From positions 30,844,001 through 30,908,000 of the forward strand of contig NC_134025.1 in assembly GCF_964204645.1 (NCBI RefSeq): a stretch of DNA of 64,000 nucleotides. Direction: 5' to 3'. The translations under genes were made by a program, and so were the position numbers. A model generated the notes under the pieces. The model was not told the origin of the DNA. It saw only the letters and a list, made by a program, of their open reading frames with translations, and ran no database searches. This stretch comes from Tubulanus polymorphus (taxonomy: Eukaryota > Nemertea > Palaeonemertea > Tubulaniformes > Tubulanidae). Within the stretch, counting starts at the first letter, position 1, and each line of letters starts with the position of its first letter. Of the stretch, positions 49,801 to 59,689 are shown in pieces.

Positions 49801-52800
49801 TTGAAATCTTGAACTGGAAACATAGTTTCTAATGTATTAGCATTACAGTCGAGTGCCGCGGTCGATTTGTCCAATAAACAATTCAGAAACAGTCTCCATT
49901 TCCTATCAATACAATAATCAGAGTTCAAATTGATATTAATTTCTATTTTACTGTAAACATCAGAATTATTGGTGATGAATTAAACTTACTCGCAATCTGG
50001 ATTACTGTTTACTGTTGATAGTGATTTACTACAATGTTTATTCGCATCTTCTTTAACTCGATCCATTTGACAGTTTAGCTTAGAAATACAGTTCGTAGCA
50101 ATGTTGCTGATCTGTTGGAGTGGGGTTAGTGGGGGTCTTGAATCAAGTCTGGAGTTGGCGCTGGAGCCAGAGTTGGGTCTGCGTCTGAAGGAACTCCTGT
50201 TGCTGGAGTTGGTGCCGCGTCCGGAGGAGGTCCTGTATCTGGAGCTGGAGCCGGAGTTGGGTCTGCGTCTGAAGGAACTCCTGTTTCTTTTGCTGGAGTT
50301 GGAGCCGCGTCCGGAGGAGGTCCTGTATCTGGAGCTGGAGCCGGAGTTGGAGCCACCTCTGGAGGAGGTCCTGTATCTGGAGCTAGGGGTTACACTGTCT
50401 CTGGAGCTGGAGCCAGAGTTGGAGCCACCTTTGGAGGAGGTCCTGTATCTGGAGCTAGGGGTGACACTGTCTCTGGAGCTGGAGCCAGAGTTGGAGCCAC
50501 CTCTGGAGGAGGTCCTGTATCTGGAGCTAGGGGTAACACTGTCTCTGGTACCAGAGGTTGGTCTTGGTCTTGATCCGGCAGGTTTAGTTTGGAATATTTT
50601 TCTAAGAAAAGCTCGATCAAATAGACTGGAAAACCCATTAGTTTGCACCATTGCAGCAACAGGACAGCGAGATTCCTGAGTCAAACATTTTATAAATGAT
50701 TCTGAAATACTGAAAAAAATATGTGAAAATATGATTAGAAATGTATTATAAATTGTATGGTAAAACTGATTGTTATTTCAATGTAATGAATACCTGCATT
50801 GATTAGTTTGATCTACTGATGTATTATTTAATAGTTTATCGATGATTTGTTTGTTGAAATATGTAGAACAAGCACCGACTGTAGCTGGACGGATTTTAGA
50901 ATTACATTTAACTATGTCAGCCAGTTCAGGAGATATGATAGGATCAACATTCTTCGTATTATTCCAATTTCCGCCAGTAGAATCAGCTTCTTTTATTCGC
51001 TTGTATTCAGCATCCAATAACTGTTTATCCTTCTTGGAGAAATGTTTTTGACCTGAAAACGAAAGGATTCTAAGTTTACTTAACACTTATTGTAAAGGCC
51101 CCGCACACCGCAGCGCAGTTTTCGGCTCGTGTGCAGGGCATTAAGACACTATCATCGGGGTAAATTTCCATACAACTGAACAGTAAAAGTTCAAATTCAG
51201 AACCCAGTTCCACAGCCCTGGGCTTGAGTCACATTTTTACTCATAGAATTTCAGTTTTTAGAATCACGGTTTTAATTCTAACTCACAACTGTGGAACTGG
51301 GCCCAGCACTATATAGAAGAAATCAACTTCGAATTTACCTTTGGATTTAACGGAACCTTTAGCAATTCTAAAGCGCCCGAACCCGCTGTTTGTTCCGGCA
51401 ACTTTCTCTAATGTTTCACGGCAATCGTTGCCGATATCAGCTGGAACTGTATTCATAACACTGATGACGTAATCAACTATCACACTACCATTACTACACA
51501 TAGAAATATAGATATTAACTCAGTTACAAGTCAGTCATTCCTCATCAGGGTCCAGTTTTATGAAATTGTTTAAGCTTAAAACGGTTAACTTTGAATTGTT
51601 GTCCTCAGTGAAAACATGTTACAAATCTCAAACCTCAAATCTGGGTCTGGTAACACATTCGTGAGTTAATCAACCCAGAGTTGAAATCAGTTCATTTTCG
51701 ATGCTTTGATTGAGTAAAATTGAACACACAACTGTGGTACTGATGGATCCCGAGTTTAATTTTTCGTGAAATCGGGCCCTGAATGAGATTAGATGGACAG
51801 TGAAAACAAAAATGAAGGAGTACAGAAAACAAGAGTTCAGATACCTGAGATCGGTGATGATACCGTGTTTATAATAAGGCGACACTTTTGGATCCGATTT
51901 GTAAATGTTATCCACCTATTAAAAATAATGACAAGTTATGAATATGTGATGAATAGAGAAAAAATGATTGCGTGATAAAACTTATGATAACTTAAAACAA
52001 AATATGTCAGTTACTTGTAACAAGATTTACATATACTCGATGATTATACGTAACATGGATCAAAATGCGCACAAATAAAGCTACGGTTTAGAATGTATAC
52101 CATATGCCATTATATTTTTCACAATATTTTTAGGACACATTGAAAGCTCGAAATGCTAGATTCATTTTCTATATATAATTAGGTCTGGTTGAAATATATG
52201 AATATAATATAACTATACCGCTGATAGAAATTCTTTAGCGAATGACAAATAAGCGATACTTGTATTGTCCGCCATTGTTGGGTGAAATATTTCATTATCA
52301 ACTTTTAGAGACATCAGAATACCAACAGAACCTGCGTCGAATATAGACAAAAATATAGCAATTCAACTAAATTGGAGATCTTTCAAGATGTTGGAGTGTT
52401 TTCTTACCTGAGCCTGGGCCTGATGCTGGATTTCTAGGGTTCGGTCCTGGTCCCGGCGTCAAGTCATCTTTCATCAGAACTAAAAAATAAAATCGGAGCA
52501 AAACTAGTTCTAGTGGATATTTTTGGTTCTGATAATTTTGACCAAAACATTTCAAGGCCAGTCAGATATCAGTAATCCACTGGTCAACTTAAAACATTTT
52601 TTGAGAAACAGAGGCTGCCCTTGGAGTTATATCAGAAAAATGAAATGAAAGCAAAAACTTACGAACTGCCAGTAGAGAGCCGATCATAGCAGCACCGAGT
52701 ATTACTCCTATAACTATACCCACTATACAAGCTATTCTAGTGTATCTGATGTTTTTATTTTTCCTGTCCGCGGCTTGTTGTAAATCATTGTAGATATTGA

Positions 52801-53183
52801 CATCAATTTCATCAACACTTCTCTGAGCGCCGTTAGAAACTTTTAAAAAGAAAGAAATCAAATCTTTGTGCTGTAGATTGATTGAATTATACTGTTTTAA
52901 CTATAGTGCATACCTCGATAATCATAAGTCGGATTTTCTAATCCAAATATTCCACCTGGTGCTCCCGGTAAAACCTGCATCTGTAAAGGTTTTTTAGGGT
53001 TTGTCTCCACATATTCTGCACCTGTTTCGTGCGAGTAGGCATTGAATTCTTTCACCTGATGAACAGAATATTTTCAAATGTCGTATTTCAATTATATTTG
53101 CTCTATGTGAGGATTCTAGTTCTTACCTCATCAGGTGAGTCTGAATTACTGTATGCTGGATTATCAACCCCTTCATTCATCAT
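46882..53183 (-). CDS. SEA-domain type II membrane protein 2, seven cysteine modules
   Basis: Paralogue of the gene at 39390-44341 but longer, with 15 coding exons in phase. The start MMNEG is at 53183. The tail has DNPAYSNSD and ENPTYDYR. The TM helix is identical (IACIVGIVIGVILGAAMIGS). The SEA domain (about 52221-52338, 51845-51913, 51341-51497) contains NTSIAYLSFAKEFLSA and NGSVIVDYVIS. The stalk at about 50110-50580 is Ser/Arg/Gly-rich (SSRYRTSSRGGSNSGS). Modules of about 70-80 residues with four to six cysteines follow, mostly one per exon: KWRLFLNCLLDK, SLNSLTACFSKT, NWFAVLNCLKES, SYGEFEKCTQTS, NWNSLMHCLLPL and VLLGLKTCTEKN. Each begins with an aromatic-x-n-C pattern and ends with a C just before the donor. 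The stop follows NEQLRPQQQT. It is probably a cell-surface receptor or adhesin; the family was not recognised. Confidence 0.8.
47518..47635. repeat. Short tandem repeat, about 31-bp unit
   Basis: Four imperfect copies of agtatttgatcagctagcca followed by atcagag in an intron of SEA gene 2. Confidence 0.75.
47985..48345. repeat. About 45-bp tandem array of the dispersed repeat
   Basis: Seven copies of ggatccagttccacagttgt followed by gagttaagagttaactctga actca, some with an extra taca. The unit contains an inverted gagttaactc core. This is the most regular array of the family dispersed through the window. Confidence 0.92.
50110..50580. repeat. Coding repeat (stalk) of SEA gene 2
   Basis: On the minus strand it encodes three near-copies of DSVTPSSRYRTSSRGGSNSG and then shorter SSRYRTSSGRG / SSFRRRPNSG units. 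It stands at exactly the place where SEA gene 1 has its 27-bp array, between KPAGSR and PLQQISNIATNC, but the sequence is unrelated. Confidence 0.88.
51548..51780. mobile_element. MITE-like element interrupted by dispersed repeat
   Basis: It begins gggtccagttttatgaaatt and ends ttttcgtgaaatcgggccct, imperfect inverted termini. The left half matches 42701-42832 (aaaacggttaa, ttgaattgttgtcctca). The right half contains a cacaactgtggtactg/ggatcc copy, apparently a nested insertion. Confidence 0.6.
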
Positions 53184-53340
53184 TGAATCCTTAAAATGTA
53201 TCATCATTTTCATAGTCGTGATACAAACCACATATGATGAAACCCGCGCATGTTATTTCAAAGTAAATAAAGATTTTAATTTTAAAAGTCATGATACATT
53301 AGTTTTACCTATCAATTCATAAAGAATCGTATCAAACCCA

Positions 53341-53471
53341 GGGGTCAGTTGCTCAAACGTTGGTTGAAGATAACCAGAGGATAAATACCACTGTAACAAT
53401 GAACTTTTAATTGTCACTATGTTAACTATCCACTGGTTAACTGTAACCAACTTTTGAGCAACTGCAGCCCC
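53341..53471. mobile_element. MITE-like element (gtcagttgctcaaa ends)
   Basis: The left end ggggtcagttgctcaaacgt and the right end cttttgagcaactgcagccc form inverted repeats of about 20 bp. The interior words gataaccagaggata and ctatccactggttaac extend the complementarity, so most of the 130 bp could form one hairpin. Same family as 20842-20964. Confidence 0.75.
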
Positions 53472-53764
53472 ATTTGTTTGACAATAAGTCTAGAACATTC
53501 ATACCTCGTTTTTCTGCGCATTTGATAACGATTTTCCTAACTCATTTCTCCTCTCAGTGCGAATGTGATTCACTTTAATTATCGTCTGACGGATGTTTTA
53601 AAACGATCAATGGTATTTTCATTCATTTATAGCCTGTTCTTCTTTCGTTAAAAACAGGTTTTCTTTCAATGTTGTTCTATAAAGAATTGAAAGTTCACCC
53701 AAACGATCAACTGAACATGGTCTAATTATTTCCAGGAGGGACTCTGCCCTTTCGAGTTCATTCG

Positions 53765-53930
53765 AAGCTAGGTTATACTGGGCTAATCCTGAACCAGCTT
53801 ACTGGACTTATGGCTAGTGCATCGGGCTTATCCTCAGCTAGCTTTCTTGGCTTATCCTGAGCTGGACCTTACCCTGAGCTAGTGCACTGGGCCTATCCTG
53901 AGCAGCTTACTGGGCTAGTTAGTTCACTGA
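53765..53930. repeat. Degenerate tandem repeat, about 35 bp
   Basis: About five diverged copies of a unit containing ggcttatcctgagct and ttactgggctag. Non-coding. Confidence 0.65.
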
Positions 53931-54263
53931 TGCGGTTGGGAGAATGATATATAATGCAAATCATTAGAGTTTGATAAATTTCATGTTTATTTACAATCAA
54001 AACAGTCAAATACAAAAGATTACAACAAAATAGTCGCCTCACTTATTGATTTAAGAATTCAAAACATTTCAGGTCCAGACATTACAGATTCATCCTGTAT
54101 CCAGTTCCACAGTTTCACAGTTGTGGGTTAGAGTTAACTCAGGACTCAGTTCCACAGTTATGAGTTAAAGATTAGTTCATTTTCTATTAGTTAATGGCAT
54201 AGAAACTGTACAACTGGATCGTCCTGTTTTATGACAACTAAACTGAATTCACTTTCAATCAGA

Positions 54264-57198
54264 TCAATCTAAACCTTCATTACAAACATCAAACAATAAT
54301 TTACAGCAATCATTTAACGTATTTTCATCTTTCGTTGAGAAAGCGATTGAAATTATATTTTCGAATTTTTTCAAACACCACAATTTGGAATCGTAATCGC
54401 TCAATGAACCGACGAAATGACGTAATCGTTCAGTATCTGATATTGCTAACAGTAAACACACTAAACCTATGTAATAGATCAATAGATTATCGATGAAATT
54501 TTCAACTTTCATATTCTCCAAATATTTTACAATTGTTCCGTTATTCGAATCATTGGTCATCCATCTCAACATCAGTAACGAACATTGAACCATCGATAAA
54601 TCGTCAGTTTTGAAATCGTTGAAATCAGTTAAATGTTGACTAATGATAATGAACAATGATACCGCTGTCTGTTGACAGTTTGAATTATCTACACATGGTT
54701 TATCAATATTACTAATATTATTAATATTACTAATATTATTAATATTATTACTCGTATATTGAGTATAGAGTAAATCCACTGCGTTGATCACTAATTCATC
54801 GCTTGTTGAATTCGCCCATATTTTAAACAGTTTCATGAACTGATTCACAGGTAACGTACAGTTCAGTTTACAGTTCATACATTGAATCATCGACTCCGAC
54901 AGAATTGATAAATACTGCTGATATTTCACTGGGTTGTACTGATCACTGAAAATAAAAACAATCAAAATAATCAGAGATTGAAATCTAAATAAATTCTATT
55001 CAAGTCTATCGGTAGAATTGATGTTTTCTTCCAAGATTCCTCTAAACAGTGGAGACTGAGTTAATATAACACCAATTGTTGGAATATTTCTCGAGTAAAA
55101 CAAATGCTATGTAAAGGTTGTTCAAAAGTGAACCAGTTGATAACTGACATAGTGACAATCGAAACCACATTGTTAGCCAAACATGGTGTTCATTCTCTGG
55201 ACTCAGTTCCACGGGAGTCTGGTATGTTTTACCTTGGAGTAATCATTCAAATGATTACTCCAAGGTTTGACTGTGCAGTTGAGAGTAGAATCTGGATGAA
55301 CTGTGCAACTAGACATATATTAGATGGTTAAGTTAATAAACCGACTATCAAGCGATTAACAGTCTAATAATAGACTGAGAGAGGTTCTGATAATTGTGTT
55401 AATATTTACCAAAATTGATCGATCAGAGTGAAACAAATCATCAACAATTCATGAACGAATAAAGATCGAATTTTAGGAGGATCTTCTTTCAGAGCTGATT
55501 TCATAACGATCCAAATATTGTCGAGGAGTTCAATGTGACAATCTAACAACTCCTGACTGCGACCACTAGAATATCAACAGAAACATTATTTTTATGTAGA
55601 GTTTAAGATAAAGAAGTCAATTTCAAAGATCAAGATATGGTTCTACAGTTGTTGGTTAATATTTGACTCCTGAGTCAAAACATTGTAAATGAACCAAATC
55701 AAACTCTTGAACCGCGGAACTGGTTCTACAATTCTCAGGTAAGATTTGACTTTTTGAGTTTAAGAATCGGATTTCAACTTCTGAATCAACTTAACCAACG
55801 AATGTGAAACAGGATCGTGTTTGAACTAGTTTTACTGGATCGTGTCCTCACCTTTGTTTTGACGTTCCTAAAATCCACGTCAATACGGAATGATTTTTCA
55901 CCAAGTCAAAAACCACCGATTGTATTTTCGTAGCAGCGCGTAAAACCTTCAAAACTTTAACCTAGAAATTAAATGATTATAAAAATTCTGATGTATAGAA
56001 TTTGAGAAGTACATCGAGTTTATCGATGCAGGGGTGAGGGGGTGAGAGGGGTGAGGGATGAGGGGGTGAGGAGGGTGAGAGGTTACCTGAGTGGCTTCAG
56101 AGCTCAATGGACTGTCATAGAAAGTCTGCATCAGATCAAATATCCGTTTCTTTTGGTACATTGTATAATCATCAGCAAGTCTCAAACCATCGCATAATAA
56201 AACGAGCATCCAATTACGATCATAATCAAACTACAAAAACATTATCAAATCATTCAGTTGAATTGTTAATTATTATTTAAATCATCACTCCTAACTCACT
56301 GGTACTGATTCGAGCTCAGTGTTCCATATTCAATTCAATAAATACTAAAATATCTGAAGTTTATGTTCAACTGTGAACTACAAAACATACGATCAGTTGT
56401 GAACTTACGTTCAACGATGAACTACAAAACAGTTTGAAAAATTCTGGTACTTTCTTAGTATCAATGACTGGTTGCGCAAGAATGAAATCCATCACGTTTT
56501 TATACATAGCATCACCTGAAATCAAGTAAATAAAACTCATTAAAATCATATAATTCAGAGCCTGGATTTATAGACTGTATTTACCGTACTTAAAACCCAC
56601 CGCCCAGTCCCATAGTGGAGACTTAAAAGTGGTCTTAAATATAAAGACTGGTCTTATGTTAGATTGGCGATAGAACTAAGCTGATCTTAAGTCTGTGCAA
56701 CTGGCCCTTCAGATTGACTCACTTGAAAATGAATTCAGTTAGCCCCTGGGTAAAAGTTGTCAGGTGTTCAGATGAACCCCGAAACATTATAAGGCACTGT
56801 AATCCTTGTTCCTGATTGTATCAGTAAATCTAAATCTAGGTGAAAGCTGCATTTAAAAAAATGTTTTTATCTTGGTTTTCAAAATTGTTTATACCATTTC
56901 TGGATGAGTTATTTATAATTACCTGGTTCGACTAGAATATTAGCAGCCTTGGCTAGGAATATGGATACAACACAAGGCATCTGATAGTTTGCACGTAGCA
57001 TACTGTTTTTAACACATTTCAGTAAAACTAATAATTCTTGTTTTCTCGAGAATAATCGCGCTCCTTCTAAATGAGTGATCAGATTCATCAGCAGATAATA
57101 AGCAGCTCCTCTCATTGTTGCGTCGTAACTCGACAGAGCAGTAAATATATAACTCAAACAATTCCTTCTGACGAACATTTCACAATTCACTACAGCAT
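54264..57198 (-). CDS. URB1: URB1-like (NPA1) ribosome-biogenesis protein, C-terminal part
   Basis: Nucleolar pre-ribosome-associated helical-repeat protein needed for early 60S assembly. Six exons are visible: about 56925-57198, 56410-56517, 56089-56232, 55851-55961, 55411-55565 and 54264-54945. Matching features are NCEMFVRRNCLSYIFTALSS, TMRGAAYYLLMNLITHLEGA, IDTKKVPEFFKLFCSSSLN, VLLCDGLRLADDYTMYQKKR and NHSVLTWILGTSKQ, in the order expected near the C-terminus of URB1. The last exon has an Asn/Ile-rich stretch encoded by an att/aat microsatellite (about 54700-54760). The large N-terminal part is not in the window, although 6.8 kb lie upstream. It must start beyond the 4-kb minisatellite, or this is a truncated gene. 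The assignment rests on motif memory, not on a search. Confidence 0.7.
55231..55266. repeat. Hairpin with 16-bp perfect arms
   Basis: accttggagtaatcat and atgattactccaaggt are reverse complements separated by 4 nt. It lies in a URB1 intron. Confidence 0.9.
56601..56708. mobile_element. MITE-like remnant in URB1 intron
   Basis: It contains gacttaaaagtggtcttaaa, aagactggtcttatgtt and tgatcttaagtctgtgcaac, with complementary ends (gcccagtcccat / ctgtgcaactggccc). Related sequence occurs near 15406-15508 (aagactggtcttaagta, actgtgcaactgcc) and near 20690-20770. Confidence 0.5.
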
Positions 57199-58009
57199 CT
57201 GTAATTATAAATATGGAGTGAAATTAGTGAATAAACTGCTTTACAGACGTAGGATATCGAGTCTAGAATAGTGTATTCTAACATGGAATAGTGTATTCTA
57301 ACATGGAATAGTGTATTCTAACATGGAATAGTGTATTCTAACATGTTTGGACCTTTTTTTTCAATGTTCGTAAAATGGGATTTACTTGTCTTGCGTTTGG
57401 TCTCAATGATTCATAGATAACCTGGTTTTCACAAAACCACGTCTGCCCATCTATGCGATCTTAAGCATTACCCGGTATGTACATATGGAGAATAACTCAA
57501 TTCTTGTCACCTCCATAGATACGTGCGTAAAAAACAGCCCCTAGACCCTCTCCACTATAGAGTGAAATAAATGTTGTGATTTTTTCATAAAGTGCATTCA
57601 GGAATTTGTATAATCGAGATTTGAATGTGAAGTAAGTCAAGAGACCGGTGGGGCAGTACTCTACTCTACAATAGAACAGGTTATGTGCATGAGGGGACTC
57701 TACGTAAGCTATTTAAAGACTATATCTATGCGTATATTGTGTTTACATTTACCAGTTTAAATTCTACAGTGAAATACTGGTTCATTAAAATCCCCCATTA
57801 CAGTTAAATGGCTAAACCTATATACACTATAATACACACTACAAACATACCAGGAAATAATGGCTTACATCGAATCAGGAAGTTCTAACTAAATTCATGA
57901 ACATAAACAGAAATGTCTTCACCAAATGCAGGTGAGATGATTATAATTACAGTTGACTCAGAGCTGAACTCAGATCTTATAGGACCAACTTCAGAGGAGT
58001 GATATCATA
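57199..58009. other. Region between URB1-like exon and membrane-protein gene
   Basis: No further URB1 exon recognised on the minus strand. A small plus-strand exon-like piece (atgtcttcaccaaatgcag then gtgaga at about 57931) has a good donor, but its phase does not fit the exon at 58142. Confidence 0.4.
57264..57345. repeat. 20-bp tandem repeat
   Basis: Four copies of gaatagtgtattctaacatg, preceded by a partial one. Confidence 0.93.
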
Positions 58010-58135
58010 GTTAAACAGATCTCTGAGTTAAACTGTTATCTTTGAGTTAATCAGTTATCTCTGAGTTAAACAGTTATCTAAGAATTAAACAGTTATCTGT
58101 TTGAGTTAATCAGTTATCTCTGAGTTAAACAGTTA
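58010..58135. repeat. 19-bp minisatellite, second locus
   Basis: About six copies of cagttatctctgagttaaa with variants (gagttaatc), abutting the first recognised codon of the gene at 58142. Same unit as the XPO1 intron array at 575-1065. Confidence 0.9.
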
Positions 58136-58141
58136 TTGTTA

Positions 58142-58997
58142 ATGAGGGAATGTTATCTTGTTGATTGGATCCAAGTTGAGTTAACTAACAGTTTTACTAA
58201 CAGTTTATTTATTGAAATCATTCCAATAATTGTTGTTTATTTGTTAGGTTTAATAGTAGGAGTTACAATTCCTATTCTACTGCTGGTAGCGATCGGTATT
58301 GGCTTAATTTGGTGGTTTTGGCTCAGGTAAGTTACGCATGGTATTATTTCCAATGACAAATTGTAAAATTTGAAGAAAAAATTCATGTAAACTTTCTGCT
58401 TTCAGGAAAAAAGTCCAATGTCGCGGGGAACCGTACGAGAAATGGGATGATGACCCGGAACAACCAGATTTATCCGGCTCTAAACTATCTGTTCACGATA
58501 ACGCTGCATTCCAGGTCGATGTGTTAGACTCAATACCTCGCGGTAGAGACATTTATGAAGATCCCGAATTAAATCTAGAATTAAAAACTCAACCTCGGAA
58601 ATTACCGGATAATCAAGACGCTGTTGATTCAAACGAAACAGCAGATTTTACGACTAGATTTGAAGCTCATTTTCCAGAGACCGGAAACCATGACGATGGA
58701 ATATTCTGGCCACCAACGGAACAAACAATCAGTCCCTCAGGGATAGACATTCAAACTCAACTGGAATATAATTCACCAAATTTCAAATATGTCGACGATT
58801 CCTCAGATAATGAGGTTAAACAACCCTCAGATAATGAGGCTATCAAAACCTCAGATGATGAGGCTGTAGTACCTTTAGATGAGGAACCAGAACAAACCCC
58901 TAAAACTGAACCTATTTACGCGCAAGTGAATAAATCTCGATCAGATGAGAATGAACCAACAACAAGAAACGATAACAATGAGGACAACACAGAATAA
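58142..58997 (+). CDS. Single-pass membrane protein with acidic tyrosine tail
   Basis: Family not recognised. Two exons: 58142-58327 and about 58407-58997, joined in phase (WLR then KKVQC). Residues about 20-62 are very hydrophobic (VYLLGLIVGVTIPILLLVAI), followed by WWFWLRKK, so the C-terminal part should be cytosolic. The tail of about 200 residues is acidic and has three short repeats (SSDNEVKQP, PSDNEAIKT, TSDDEAVVP) and tyrosine motifs EPYEKWD, RDIYEDPE and EPIYAQVNKS, possible SH2 or PTB docking sites. No signal peptide or extracellular domain is seen. The visible ATG directly follows a minisatellite, and an upstream exon coding for an ectodomain may be missing from this model. The stop is followed at once by a 23-bp minisatellite. 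Confidence 0.6.
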
Positions 58998-59005
58998 ACC
59001 ACATA

Positions 59006-59482
59006 GTGGTGGTGGTACCTCATACACAGTGGTGGTGGTACCTCATACACAGTGGTGGTGGTACCTCATACACAGTGGTGGTGGTACCTCATACACAGTG
59101 GTGGTGGTACCTCATACACAGTGGTGGTGGTACCTCATACACAGTGGTGGTGGTACCTCATACACAGTGGTGGTGGTACCTCATACACAGTGGTGGTGGT
59201 ACCTCATACACAGTGGTGGTGGTACCTCATACACAGTGGTGGTGGTACCTCATACACAGTGGTGGTGGTACCTCATACACAGTGGTGGTGGTACCTCATA
59301 CACAGTGGTGGTGGTACCTCATACACAGTGGTGGTGGTACCTCATACACAGTGGTGGTGGTACCTCATACACAGTGGTGGTGGTACCTCATACACAGTGG
59401 TGGTGGTACCTCATACACAGTGGTGGTGGTACCTCATACACAGTGGTGGTGGTACCTCATACACAGTGGTGGTGGTACCTGA
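59006..59482. repeat. 23-bp minisatellite in 3' UTR position
   Basis: About 20.5 nearly perfect copies of tggtggtggtacctcataca cag. As 23 is not a multiple of three and the unit lacks stops, all three plus frames stay open and give the same 23-residue periodic peptide. This is a by-product. The array starts 9 bp after the TAA of the membrane-protein gene. Confidence 0.95.
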
Positions 59483-59689
59483 CATAGTGGCGATCAGCTC
59501 TGTGGCAAACTGAGAGTATTTAACAGGTGGACTAAAGGAAGAACGCACCACAAATAATATACGTAACAGAATCTTGCAGTGAATTGATTTTTGATCTAAT
59601 TCTTCAATCAACCAAAAACAGAAAGTAATACTGTATGAATATATGAATTCAGTACAAGTCACTATAAGTGAAACAGATCTATTGCGGGG

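Larger units (their letters stand above)
53184..54263. other. Intergenic, 5' of SEA gene 2 and 3' of URB1-like gene
   Basis: It contains the probable non-coding first exon of SEA gene 2 (about 53515-53590, minus; donor gtatga), a MITE at 53341-53471, and a degenerate repeat of about 35 bp at 53765-53925 (cttatcctgagct and variants). Confidence 0.5.

Noticed and set aside
57913-57931. Tiny first exon (MSSPNA plus a good donor) for the membrane protein at 58142
   Set aside because: The splice phase does not match the frame of the TM exon and would create an early stop.
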